A stretch of 64,000 nt of DNA from Phallusia mammillata (Eukaryota; Chordata; Ascidiacea; Phlebobranchia; Ascidiidae): positions 312,811 through 376,810 of the forward strand of contig QLIY01000012.1 in NCBI GenBank assembly GCA_003260075.1, written 5' to 3'. Made by a program: the position numbers and the translations under genes. The first letter of the stretch is position 1. Every line of letters begins with the position of its first letter. Below the pieces are notes generated by a model. The model was not told the origin of the DNA, made no database searches, and saw only the letters and a program-made list of their open reading frames with translations. Shown here one piece after another: positions 25,601 through 37,301 of this stretch.

Positions 25601-28600
25601 TAAGATTTTCTGTTAAAAAATCCCCCCCCCCAAACAAGTCAAACAACATTAACAATTATCCAATTCAACATATATTTGTGAAAAGATGACATGTTTACCT
25701 ACAAATTGAGTCATCTTGGTTTTAGCCTAATTCATAGGTGCATACTATAAGATTTTCTGTTTAAAAACTTGCACATGTTTACTGATAATGTTAACACTTT
25801 TATTTTGTTGAGCAGAAGAGGATCAAATGTTGCGTTGACAATTTCACTAAGAGCTGGCGAGAAATCCAATTCTTCCAATCCTGCTACCTCAAAATCACCG
25901 TAAGTATACCCAAAAGTTACTAAAATTTAAAATTACTAAAACAGGCAGCAATTTCTTGCAATATGTAGCCTATAAGCTGTTGCTGTCAGGCATAATATTA
26001 ACCTTGTATATACTTGCCAAACGAGCCCTGAAAGGTTGATTTTATTGTAATTAAAAATATTTTGAAGTCCATTTGTATGGGAGCAATATACTGTCTTAAA
26101 ATGGTTTTAAATGATCGGCTGTTTTTTTGAATGTAAACATGCAGAAATATGCATTTTGAGTGCAAAATCAATATTGTGATTAAGTTTTTTATGGGTGTGA
26201 TCAAAATACGTTGCTTTTGTTCTGCAGCAAGCCATTGACCTATCTCCAACAAGCCTCATCTCCGCTTCTGCCGGACGAGATTCAGAACAAGGCGTGCGAC
26301 CTTACGCGACTGCAGAAGGAATTCTGGGAAATACCTATGAACCATCCTTCGGAGAAACACTTTAGCATCGCCGGCCACGGCACCAAGAATCGCTACCGCA
26401 CAATTTTGCCAAGTACGTCACGACCACGCGGGACTTTCCCTATTGGGAAGAACTGACGTTGGCGTTGAGAGTTTGAATCACACTATAGGCGTGGTTATTT
26501 ATAATGTGTGAATAAATACCGAAAACGCCACACTGCTGTTAACCAAGGGATTTTACGGGAAATAATAGTATCACCGAAAGTTCCGCGCACCAAAAGGAAA
26601 CCCCCCCCCCCCGTTGGCGTTGAGAGTTTGAATCACACTATAGGCGTGGTTATTTATAACGTGTGAATAAATACCGAAAACGCCACACTGCTGTTAGCCA
26701 AGGGATTTTGCGGGAAATAATAGTATCATCGAAAGTACCGCGCACCAAAAGGAAATAAATGAAAACAAATATCATGCATGATAAATAGGCATTTGAAACT
26801 GTGCTCAGTTGACCCACAGACGAACAAAATGTTAAACGTTTATTTTGAGCAAATAAAAAGCTCTTAAAGTTCTATAATATATCAGTGCAGTGTATTTCAT
26901 AACTTTTGGTTAGGTTACTTTGTTTTACTTTTCTTCCTCTGCACCTAATAGTCATTTTTCGCGTTGTTAAACAAAAATAAAAGTTTACCAACTCCTCACT
27001 AAAACTTGTTTATAGCCAGCGAGTATCAATTTCAATTTAGATGTCCTCTAACGAAAATTATTTTAACCCTTAATATGTTTCTACAGACGAACATAGCCGA
27101 GTGGTTTTGGAAAGCTGTCCCGGTGATGAAGAGGACGACGCACTCTCGACCTACATTAACGCGAATTACGTGAGGAACTGCGCGTTTCTCAAGTCCCCAA
27201 GCAAAGCTGTACGTGACGTTCCGTCATCAGCTGTACCTGTGACATTGAAAAATGCCGCCTTCATTGCCACACAGGTACGAATTAGAAATTTCCTTCTGAA
27301 ATTCTGTCGGATTAAAGACCTTGCGTTGCCGTGTCAAAGGCCAATAAAGGTTAAAAAGAAATCAGCCAGCTCTAGTTTTAAGGCACATACATTTCGCTAA
27401 TTCTGCATCAATTTCTTATATTGAGTGCAATTTCTTTGATAGAGCTTGACTTGAGCTGATTTTGTTTTCACCAAGGGTTTGCTGGTGAATTAGTTTTACT
27501 GCTTCCAAGCCGAAAAACAACAACAGAATAATCGTCAGTTTTAGCATTGTCTGTGGTTGTATTGTTTACCAAATCTTTACAAATCTTGATTTCACAATGA
27601 GTCAATGTTAACGTTTATGTCTAGATTTTTTTAAGCAAGAAAACAATGTAGTGTACTTTGCTTCTTCGATTTTTTTTAAATTGTACGACCTTTTGTCTTC
27701 TGACTGTTAATGCCCCCCCCCCCTTCGCCTATTTAGCATCAGCTTCTTCGAATGCAATTTCTTTGATAAAGCTTGACTAGAGTCGATTTTGTTTTCACCA
27801 AGGGTTTGCTGGTGAATTAGTTCTACTGCTTCCAAGCTGAAAAAGCCCAGAGTAATGTCGGTTTTAGCATTGTTTGTCGTTGTATTGTCTACCAAATCTT
27901 GATTTCACCATGCGTGAATGTTAACGTTTAAGTCTAGATCTTTTTAAGCAGAAGAACAATATAATGTGTGACCACCAACGTGGTGTGACTTGTGGTCTGC
28001 TTTTAAGCACGTTTGTCGCTGGGCCAAAACCTGTCGCATACATGGACGTTGACATTTTGGCTCGAAAACTATTCCCTTGTGCTGTCTAGCTATAAATAAC
28101 CACACATATATACCCGTTCGACCTGTCAAGTTTGTCTGTTGCGCAGGGGCCAATGGCAAACACGATTGACGACTTTTGGCGTATGACGTGGCAACAACGA
28201 GTTCGAAGCATCATAATGATCACTAAGCTGATGGAACGGAAAGAGGTAAGAGGCATAACCAGGTTCAATCGATCTAAATGAAATTTTCCCTGTCTCACGG
28301 GGCTTGGTTGGGCATTTTAACCTATGTACTGCATCAAAAATCCTCGCCAAACTGATTTTTCTCCTCTAGTGGGTTGTTATGCAATATACTAAAATATGTA
28401 ATTTACTTTTAGTTGCAACGAAATGTTTGTTTTTTCTTCGCAAACTAATTACTGTGTTTGGGATAATTAACAAGGGGCAGAGCTAAACCTGTTTTTTATT
28501 TGCAGAAATGCAGCCGCTACCTTCCAATTAATGTTGGCCAGAGCGAATGCTTCGGTGGTGTAACTGTCAAAGTAGAATCAATCCGACAGTTTGAACACTT

Positions 28601-29591
28601 CAGTGTGCGATCGGTACGTCGTCTTTTTTCTGTCAATGTATGGTTTAGAATAGACATAATAGCAAAATTGCCATGTCAGCAATTTTCAATTAAGTAAAAA
28701 TTCTTCTGATATGACAAGCAATGTCTTTTCTACCCGTAAAATCAACGACTTTAATGAACTGTTATATTGTACAGCTGACTCTGACTAACACTGACGGCGA
28801 ATCAAGATCGGTAAACCATTATTGGTACACAACGTGGATGGACCATGAGACGCCTGAAAAGACGCGAGGTTTGCTTGAACTCGTCCAGGAGGTCACGAGA
28901 TGGAAGAAGGACAGTCATGGACCGATTGCTGTGCATTGCAGGTATATCAACGCAAATTGCAATACTAGTGTATGTTTAGGAACTAATATAAATTTGAATG
29001 ATTTTGTTTGTTAAAGTTTCAGTTGGTAAAAGTTCCGAAAGTTTTCATCTGGACATTTTTTCTTTAGCTAGTTCCATTTCAGGCTTAAACAATTTTGAAA
29101 AAGGCTAGCATTTCTAATGAAACTAAATGATGCAATTGATATTTTGGCGCTAGGGACTTTATTTGAAATTTTTAAGAGTACACAGACCCGAACTTTGCCT
29201 ATGGATGAACTGGTTGTGACCACCATTTTTTGTTACAGTGCTGGCATTGGTCGAACAGGTTGCTACATTGCGGTGTCAGTAGGCTGTGAACAACTACTGA
29301 AAACCGGCAAAGTCGATATTCTCCGGATCGTGTCTCAAATGCGGCTTGACAGGTATTATGGGAGTTTCCTTAACTTTGATTATGATAATGTATTCAGAGT
29401 TTCATGTCCGACTAGTCAGTTATTTGGATGTCAAAAAAATCCAAATAAATATTTAAAATTTTGTGTTGAAAATAACGGACTTCTATTTTCAACTGCTTGT
29501 ACTGAATAGCGTGATCTTTTACTTTAGCGTTTAATCATCGCATTTTGTTTGCAGAGGTGGTATGATCCAGACATGGGAGCAATACCAGTTT

Positions 29592-29679
<88 letters not shown>

Positions 29680-30403
29680 CGTCACCACCCCATCCACGAA
29701 TGGGTCCATCCGTAGTCCTCCGGCCCCAATTGTAACCGCGCCCCCAGCGGCTGACCCACCACGTCCTCAAACCCCAAAACATCGACGCTCGTTGTCCGGC
29801 AACAGTCTGCCGGCACCGAAAGAACTGAAAGTCTGTACTAACCCGCCGGAGGCTAATAACTCCTCCGGTTCGTCTCCAGAGCGCACACGCAGCTCTAGAA
29901 GGAAACCTAAACTCCGACTTGGGAAGCTGCGAGATAACAATACTGCGCCACCTTCCCCTCTACCCAACGATGAAGCGCCATCTCCACGTCTCGGTGTCGT
30001 GAAAAGCGTTTCTTCACCCACAATACGTTCACCGTTTGCGCGACTCTGTCTCCAGGCAAAGGACTTAAACCGGAGCGCATCACCCGCATCTTCTGTAAAG
30101 TTTGAATGGCCTGAACCGGGCAGGACTGCCGCGCTGGACGACGCCTTACGAGCACCACCTGGCGGCCGAGCGCGGGCACGAAAAAGCGACGAAAACGAGG
30201 TCTTGAACAACAACAATCACTCTCCGTCGCACCGCTTCTCCTTTGACCTTGGATTGTCGCGCGGCCAAAATACCACCTTGTGTAACGGTGGCAGCAAACC
30301 GCCATCTCCATATTGTGAAACTTCACCACCTGGCAGTGGCAAGCCTGCGACGCCGCTCAATAACTGCACACATTTTGTGTTTCCGTCCACCGAGGGGAGA
30401 TAA
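10654..30403 (+). CDS. PTPRR: Receptor-type KIM tyrosine phosphatase (PTPRR/PTPN5/PTPN7 family)
   Basis: Exons: 10654-10740, 10936-11106, 22580-22758, 23079-23329, 25176-25299, 25816-25899, 26228-26412, 27087-27274, 28147-28245, 28506-28613, 28775-28941, 29239-29352 and 29555 onward. All phases agree. A short N-terminal ectodomain precedes one membrane helix ([19 protein letters not shown]). After a Pro/Ser linker, [15 protein letters not shown] is a textbook kinase-interaction motif that docks ERK/p38. The phosphatase domain follows: [25 protein letters not shown] in place of WPDH, catalytic [10 protein letters not shown], and the Q-loop [14 protein letters not shown]. The enzyme would dephosphorylate MAP kinases at the membrane. 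An 84-base C run then interrupts the exon. In the phosphatase frame, translation stops near 29733, whereas a long Pro/Ser-rich ORF continues to 30403 in another frame. The linkage of the first two exons across the 11.5 kb intron is inferred from phase and topology. Confidence 0.85.
11609..11787. repeat. Tandem duplication separated by G11
   Basis: Copy 1 (about 11609-11685) and copy 2 (about 11709-11787) are nearly identical. They are separated by 11 G (11686-11696) plus a short CCATTGTGCGTCG tract, part of which also occurs near 11498. Located in the large receptor phosphatase intron. Confidence 0.9.
11788..15912. other. Intron sequence, no supported feature
   Basis: Part of the 11.5 kb intron of the receptor phosphatase. 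The short ORFs here (for example around 13167-14091) occur as mutually overlapping open frames on both strands with no recognisable domain, so none is annotated. Confidence 0.5.
15999..17244. mobile_element. hAT-like DNA transposon, interior lost in an assembly gap
   Basis: The left end begins CAGTGGTCTTCAACC and the right end finishes GGGAACCGCTG after several GGACCCC blocks. These are imperfect terminal inverted repeats of the CAGNGGTTCTCAACC hAT type. Immediate 8-base flanks are CATTAAAG and CTTTAAGG (6 of 8 matching), so a degenerate target duplication is possible. No transposase ORF is visible, since 647 bases are unknown. Confidence 0.65.
16365..17011. other. Assembly gap (647 N)
   Basis: Undetermined bases inside the hAT-like element. 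Open frames crossing it are meaningless. Confidence 1.
17875..18082. repeat. Tandem duplication separated by a C run
   Basis: Copy 1 is 17875-17973 and copy 2 17984-18082, both 99 bases with a few substitutions. They are separated by C residues 17974-17983 (the next C belongs to copy 2). Confidence 0.95.
18083..22579. other. Intron sequence with a GC-richer island
   Basis: Still within the long receptor phosphatase intron. Between about 20100 and 21250 the sequence is visibly richer in CpG (for example CACGTGACCGGAAGCGTGACG near 20395). This could mark an internal promoter for a shorter, non-receptor isoform, but no first exon with a fitting donor is certain. A hAT-type left end (CAGAGGTTCCCAACC, 18608) and a right end (GGTTGAAAACCACTG, near 22091-22105) are present without partners I could locate. 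Confidence 0.4.
24082..24205. repeat. Tandem duplication separated by C11
   Basis: Copy 1 (24082-24138) and copy 2 (24150-24205), both beginning GTGACATTCAGTC, are separated by C residues 24139-24149. The shortest and cleanest example: one substitution within the shared unit. Located in a phosphatase intron. Confidence 0.95.
25485..25767. repeat. Tandem duplication separated by C10
   Basis: Copies 25485-25620 and 25632-25767 (136 bases each) have a handful of substitutions and are split by C10 at 25622-25631. It lies in the intron just before the exon encoding the kinase-interaction motif. Confidence 0.95.
26458..26755. repeat. Tandem duplication separated by C12
   Basis: Copies 26458-26600 and 26613-26755 (143 bases each) differ at about five sites and are split by C12 at 26601-26612. 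Located in an intron of the phosphatase domain. Confidence 0.95.
27393..27970. repeat. Diverged tandem duplication separated by C11
   Basis: Copy 1 (about 27393-27660) and copy 2 (about 27730-27970) share long blocks such as TTTCACCAAGGGTTTGCTGG but have many substitutions and small indels, roughly 10% divergence by eye. C11 lies at 27713-27723. The last 50-60 bases of copy 1 before the C run do not match copy 2. Confidence 0.85.
29594..29677 (+). repeat. Poly-C run of 84 bases inside a phosphatase exon
   Basis: It begins one base into the Val codon after EQYQFV, where family members continue with HH(A/V)L-type residues and an acidic helix. Translated it gives 27 or more prolines. In the phosphatase frame the reading then meets TAA near 29733; the downstream open frame is in a different phase. 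The run length is probably not real. Confidence 0.95.
29678..30403 (+). CDS. Pro/Ser-rich C-terminal extension ORF after the phosphatase domain
   Basis: A 241-codon open frame follows the C run and ends at TAA 30401-30403. It is rich in Pro and Ser with SPxR/TPxH sites ([31 protein letters not shown]), typical of a disordered, phosphorylatable tail. Codon content is much more GC-rich than the surrounding introns, which supports genuine coding. It is most likely the tail of the receptor phosphatase, with the C run hiding the true junction. No domain recognised. Confidence 0.55.
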
Positions 30404-33400
30404 CCGGGCGATATGTGCCATTTTCCTCACTGTGCCATAACAGCTACTGCTATGATCAAACCATTTACGGGTATCCATTAATCACGCTTTCAGTCAGGGC
30501 TGTTTGTTACACCGAGTATTATTTCCGTACGCAATGTGCCATACCCGACTTCTTCTTATATACGTAGCCTTTACTTTGCCGACTGGACGCCGCGCTTTGG
30601 CGCTGAGCCTATGTTTTTAGACACTGAGCAGAATCTAGTTTTTCGCGCACTCATATTGGCCTTCACTGACTTAAAGAGATTTTCCAGCACAATCATTCGA
30701 TCCGCTGCCCTTTAGCGCCCCCACTCCGTTGCAGTTTTTTTCCTTTTTGTGTTTTTTCTCTCTTTTGGTTTCTTCTTCATTCGCTTCTCTTTGTGTGTGT
30801 ATTGGCTTCCTCGCGACTGTGATTTAGTTTCCTTACGACTACTTGCCCCCTTGTTCCCTGTAACCCGTTTTTTGGCACCTTTCGGCACTGTTTTAAGGGC
30901 CACATAGCAGCATACACCGACACCTTAACGTGTTCAAACATTAATATCTGGCAAAACTCCAGAACAGCACATTCCTATAGGTCCACTTAACCGTCCAATT
31001 GCCATTAGCCACGTTTCCAGTCTTTCCGCATTCCAACTTGACCCTCTGTAACCTCTAAGTAATATTTTCTTCAACCAGCTTATCACTTCAACATTGCTGT
31101 ACGTTTTCGCAGCCTTCCTGTTCGCCCACGTTTGCGAATTTGTACAAGAACTTCCTTCCCATCCGTGTTACATCACGTGACTTGTGTTTTTTTCTTTTTC
31201 TGGTTTCGTACTGCGACGCACGTCGACTTTTTAATATATTTTTTACCACTCTTATTCTGGTCTATTTTTAAGTTAAGGTTCAAGGTCAGATTTCTACTGC
31301 GAGCCCCTATTTGTTCTTTTAGAAAGTAAAGGAGCTTATATGTGTAATTTGTACAGAAATCGTTCTGAATTGCAGAGAGTCAGAGACAGTTCTTTAATAC
31401 AACGTTGTTTTAAACACTTTTGGTCTTTGAGAAGGCAAAAAAGCCCAAAAGTGTGATTCGTAAAGAAATCGTTCTGAATTACAAACATTGGTCTAAAGTT
31501 GAACGTTGTTATTAAGCACTTTATCTTACCATTGCGTGTTGTTTTACCACACAGAGAAGAGGTTCTCAGCCCTTATTGTATCGTTTACCACTTGGGTATT
31601 TTTAAAGATAAAATGTGCCACTACGACGACCAAGAAAAGAAACAAATCCAGCAAATTCCAAGTGTTTTTTGGGGGGTGGGCAAAAAAATATAATGTAGAT
31701 AAGGGGCAAATTCACCCTCGGTTGAGATCCTCTAATATAGGCTTATGTCATGCACTTGGCAGCAGTTGAGGTGTAGTGGGTCTGCTATAAAGTTTAGCTT
31801 GCAAAAATATCAAACATTGTGTGTTTTTCCCAATAAATAAAATAACAAAAAGCCATCAGAATTTTTTCGCACAAAAAATAAAAATATGTTGCATCTATTC
31901 TCGTCGCTTCACAGAAACCCCACAGTAAAGCGACGTTTCAAAATCCATTCAATGGTCAAAATATGGCGTCAGTCATCATTGTCACACAACCTGCGGTGAC
32001 AATTGATCGGATGTCACGTGGTTGGCTTTGGAGATCTCCGAAACCACGTCATTTCCGGAAAGGGATAAATCTAAGAAAAATCGAAAAAGGAGGTTAACTA
32101 CCCATTCTCCAGTGTATAGACAAAATTATCTGTCACACGTCACACAACGTTTCTATCCATTATTGCAGTATCCGGAAATAGGTGTCACAAAGGTTAATCG
32201 TGGCATAGATGCTCTTTTGTCATTCAGCTATTCATTCCCATGCACCTCGAGTGCACAATCAAAAAAACGACAGATTGCATAACGTATCAACTGTTTCATG
32301 TCGACAGCAATGTCATTGAATTCAATTTACCTCCTGTTTGGCACCAATGCGTATTTTGGGGATTGTATGAGGAATTATTGCTTTGCCTGGATAACGGTAT
32401 TGAGCATTAAGCCAAGCATGTAAGTGTGGATATAATTCGTCACGCCTAATAATTCAAAGCCTGATTACAGTTCGACTATTAGAAAGTGGGGTCAATAAAT
32501 TTTCCACTATGTAGCAGAGCATACTTTGAAACTTTAATGTAAAGACTACATGATGTTATTCTTGGCCCAAGTTTGCTCCATGTTTTTGCAATTAATGAAA
32601 AATCGTGTTTTTGTTAAAGACAGAATTTTACTCATTGGATACTTATAAACGACAAAAATAGAAAGGTTGGAGAGATACTAAATGTCCACAAGATAAATTC
32701 AACAGAATTTACAAACCTCTACTTAGGCTCTGGAAAACTAGGCGAGGGGATTACAATCGACTTTTACTGATGAAACCTAATATACAGGCGCTTTTTGAAA
32801 TTGCTTACAGGTGCTTTCGAAATTGCGGTAATGAGACCGCTCGAACGTAATTACTGCTACCGTTGTAATTGCGTCCCGATAGGATGGACTTACAGGTATC
32901 AAATCACAATAATGAATAAATGAGTGGTATAGGTCTGAGTATTCGTTCATTCGCAACAAAACTATTATTGCTACTTTATGAAGAGATACATTTCAGTTGA
33001 TAATGTTTACGTTTAAGAGCCATTGATTTTTCCTCCGATTCAAACTTAGCGAATAACACCAATCAGTCGATTTGCGTACGCAGAAATTAGCCTACAAATC
33101 TTAATGAGGTGAGCAACAACGCATCAGGCTAAGCGGAATGGGGTGCATAAGATTTCCCTGTACGGTTTTATTGTTTTCAGCCTTGATTGATAGCAGTTCA
33201 TTTGACTAAACGTGACCTGATGACCAGTATGCTTCACAATAGGTTAAATCCAACCAAGCTTTTAAAGTACATGAGGCAAAATCGTAGAGGGATTTTAGTG
33301 CTATGGTTGACTTCAATGGGTAGTAAAGTTGGTAATGAGATTAAAGCTAAGCATATGGGTGAGTGTGGTATAATTCTTTATATCCCACGTTAGATTAACA

Positions 33401-33907
33401 GTAAAACCACAACACAGTTGCATTAGAGCACAACACATGCTGTATTGTACCCTTGTAACTAAAACGCCTTAGTGTTTTGACGTGACGGCGTCGTGGTATT
33501 TTAATTGGGCCTAAACTAAAGTGACCCGTGTTTCTACATACAAAGGAAGTCGTCTGAAACTGTATTGTGGTTAGCTGAACTATTAAACACATTCATGTGA
33601 CAAGTGTGCCCTCATAAGATTTCGGTTCACGTACGATTTGACCCTGTGTTAGTGACAATGATGCAGAGGTTTTCACATGCCAAAGAAAGCCATCTGAAAC
33701 TGCAATACAATGCTATAGCCTTTTGACTCATGTGGTTTCAAATTATCGCCGTTTCAGTTTACCTACTTGTTTCGTTTCACACAACAGCGTAAACCTTTGA
33801 CAATAAACTGACAGGAAGATGTCAATACAACGGGTTGTTACCAAAAGTGTCAAGCGAAAGTGGCACGAAAGTTAAACACGATGACCCAAAGGTTAACTAC
33901 ATGCCAA
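30404..33907. other. 3' UTR and intergenic region
   Basis: Probable 3' UTR of the phosphatase, with AATAAATAAAATAA near 31832 as a candidate polyadenylation region, followed by AT-rich intergenic sequence up to the convergent IMMP1L gene. No further coding exon supported. Confidence 0.45.
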
Positions 33908-36366
33908 TCAAATACGGACCTTGGCAAAAACTCTGCCGTGGACGAGCGCGAGAGGAACAGGTCCGAAGTGTCTCGAGTCACGTGAGGAGGATTTGTTGTC
34001 TCCTTCCAACCAGACGTGGCCACGTGGCACAATACCTCCGAAATACTTTCCACCACTGAAAGAAAATGTAAAGCTTTTGCGCCTAGTTATGTATGAAAAG
34101 TTTACATGTAGATATTTGTGTATTACATGTAGATATAGTTTTATTGATTGACAATTAGAAATTCGACTTTTTGCTTGTATACCTAACGTTTTTCGGACGA
34201 GAACTTTGCCATTGTAGAGTTGTAGGCCAGGTTAGCCTTTCAGGTCCCGGGCTTAAGTTTCAAAAAACAGGCTTGATACGGGCCTGACTTCTCACTCGGT
34301 CACATTTGTTTTGTAATATTAACTTTGTAAAAGTAACTGTAGGGCACAATTCCTACTTTATTTTTGAAAGCCTGATTTCTGGTTTTACTTTTAAATACAG
34401 GCTCCATTCTCGGGCCCGCATACAACTCTGCGCCAGTGTAAGTAAAGTAGAAAACTTTTATTATTGTGACATGTTATTCTTATATTATTATTACCGACTA
34501 AGAATTAAAAAAATCCAAAACCTTCAAAACACGTCCAAAAAGCACTAAAAAATTTCTAAACCTACTGTCAATTCATATGCCACATTATCACTGGAATAGG
34601 CCGTTTTAAATATTGTTGGTCTTGACCTGTAACTATGCGAGATAGTGAAAAAAAGTTGTATCAAAAATAACAGTGTAATGACATACCGGTGTTGGTGTTT
34701 GGGTAACATGTTGTTTGTTTAGTTGCAGCACGAGATGAGTGATTTTACCCCGTAAGAAGCTCGTATTTTGCTTGGTTTTTGTGTGTGCTATGATTGTTTC
34801 AAGTGAGGTCAGCAAGGTCAGATCAAGTAACCAGATGTTTACACCCTAAAGCCCCCAAAATCGTATTGTGTAACTGTAAGCTGGATGAACAATTTCAGCT
34901 ACACTCGACTTTGTTCACACCAGGCTTTTGTGTCCATTACTCGCCCAATGCTTTTCAAACGAAGTTCTTCAGTCGGTCGGTTTGGGAATTCATCACTTTG
35001 TGTACACAAGTGGCGATAAAATCAATCAGTACGATAACTAGGGTCGTAACTTTCGCGAAACAACTTACCTGGTATTGTTAATCGGGTTCTTGCTGTTATT
35101 TATTTGTTCTCCTTCAAGGCCCATAATTCGTTTGCAAATTTGCGTGGTCGGTTCATCTGGTTGCAGCGCAATTACTATGTCTCCCCTACAAAAAGCAACA
35201 CAGTCGTTTTAGGTGATCTGCCTTGTTTAATTGGGCCAAGTATATACATACGTAGAGCGGGGATAATAATCACGAGCCTTGCATGATTAATATTTAGCAG
35301 TCATGTCCGTATCGAGCACGAACACAGGATACAAAGACAGACACAACTAGTCAAAAATAACCTGCCTTGCCTGAATTATTAATTCATGTTTACATGACCT
35401 ATCAATCAATTCATTCGCACGAGTCAATAAGCGATAAAATTTGTAAAATCTTGCCTCGTGTTTGCAGACAAACTTCACCAGGTCTACTTATGTTGGACAA
35501 TAAGCTTAAAATATGAAAAAGTTATAAAACATTAACCATTATCAATAAGAGAGGGTGCTGATCAACGCTCTGGCCCATAGAGCCTCTTGGGACCACAAAA
35601 TAGTAGAAACCATCTTTACACAAAGGTCTGCCATCGACCCGATCGTTAACTGCCCTAATGAGCAGTTAAAAGGTAAAAGCGACTGCAAATATTTTCCATT
35701 TAGCGAAGTACCGAAAAGCACATTTAAGGTTTAAAATTATTTCCATGCGTTTCCGGACTGAGTTCCTTTTATGTTTTATTCATACTTCTCATTTGGTTCT
35801 GACAGCTTAAGCCATCATTGCACGTATTTAAAGATACGCCGCAATCAAGACTTTGCGCTTTGTTGTGCTGACGTCGCGCCCCCAGCGTCAGCGTTTCCGG
35901 AAATTTTGCGCAAGTTTGCTGAGCAATTAACATAAATATGTTAAATTCACACGATCATGCGACGAAAAGGGTCACGGTTTGTTTAGACGTGTGTGCTGGA
36001 AATGCGTCTTTGGGGAAACTTATTCTGTATCGAAAGTACAATCAAGTATATGTTAGCATTCGTTGCAACATCTACCTAACCGGTTTGAAGTTATACAACG
36101 CCAAACCGGTAAATAAATTACAATGTCCACAGGCGATTGTCTCATCTAAAGATTGAAATTGCCAGGGGGAAATTTTACCGTTGAAAGTTCTGGTAGGAAG
36201 TCACTTTTTCGCACAACCCTATTTCGTTCTCGTGCACCGTCGGTTCCATAGAAGGCCCAATAAAGTATAACAAGCCGCCAACACTGTCCATGACTGTGAA
36301 AATGACAGTGCCGTAGCAAACTCCACGAATTGCTGAAAGTGCGAGAGGTTTCCACCAGTGCACCAT
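33908..36366 (-). CDS. IMMP1L: Mitochondrial inner membrane protease subunit 1 (3 exons, 150 aa)
   Basis: Exons 36366-36179, 35185-35069 and 34055-33908 join in frame to 150 residues (human 166). Exon 1 has a hydrophobic segment and the catalytic-serine box GPSMEPTV, nucleophile Ser39. Exon 2 gives [19 protein letters not shown], with general-base Lys81 in the ICKR(I/V)xGLEG box. Exon 3 gives the conserved [11 protein letters not shown] and [18 protein letters not shown], ending at TGA. This is the S26/signal-peptidase-I fold. It matches IMMP1L better than IMMP2L (VGG...GPSMEPT and ICKR spacing). The family cleaves sorting signals from proteins at the outer face of the inner mitochondrial membrane. 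The C-terminus stops after KVRI, shorter than in human. A strong acceptor (TATTTGCAG) abuts the ATG, so a 5' UTR intron or spliced leader is likely. Confidence 0.92.
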
Positions 36367-37301
36367 CTGCAAATACAAGACTAGGGTTACAAATTGGCAG
36401 ATGCATAATTCATTTAAAAATAACACCAACTCACCATTAAGGCTCCCAAAATCCCACCGACTTAATCTTTTCGTTCTGATTGCTTGGCAACAGCTGCAGG
36501 CTGTTTCAGCCTATTGTTCGCATTTCCTACATTCCTTAAAAAGTTCAAAAATATGCATTGGAACATCTCTGACATAAATTAAATGTGCATGTGCTGCACC
36601 AGTCACAAAGGCAATGTGGACCAATGAAAAAATAAGCTTTTTATATTATTTAAATAGGAATCCAAAAAATAATAAAATTATTAAATTGAATGTGCAGACT
36701 TTGGTCAAAAAAATAATGATTCAATATTTTGATACAAAGGTGTTCAGAAGTACACCAGGCCAATAGCTATAGGTCTGTTAATCTATACCACATAATTGCC
36801 ACTAACATGTGCATAAAATAAAATAAATGGTAATAGAGTACATATGCATATGAGGCAAAAGCATTACTGTACAAATTTCGAACATACATATGATAATGTT
36901 AAATCACAATGGAAATCAAGTGCAAACACACTACACATATCAAAAGGTGAACTACAATACAAACTATGAAACAAGGTTATCACTGGAATTACAGTGAGTT
37001 ATGTACCAAAGCTGGGTACCCACAGACAAACATTGTTTAAGCTAATGATAACAAAGAGGATGAACATGGGATGACTTGCCTGAATGAATAACAAACAAGA
37101 TTCATACACTGCTGACAATTTCCTGAATATATACATGCTAATACTATACATGCTTCTTATAAATAAAGCCTGCACACTGTACATGCATTTTGTTACCCAA
37201 CAGGCTAAATGCCCAAAAATACAAAAAGATCCAAAAAGGGCACAATGGAATATGTCACACAGTACTTTAAGCACCAGGGAAGTTACAAACCCGTCTATTG
37301 C

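Noticed and set aside
29524..29782. Poly-glycine open frames on the minus strand
   Set aside because: Translation of the reverse of the C84 run; an artefact of the homopolymer.
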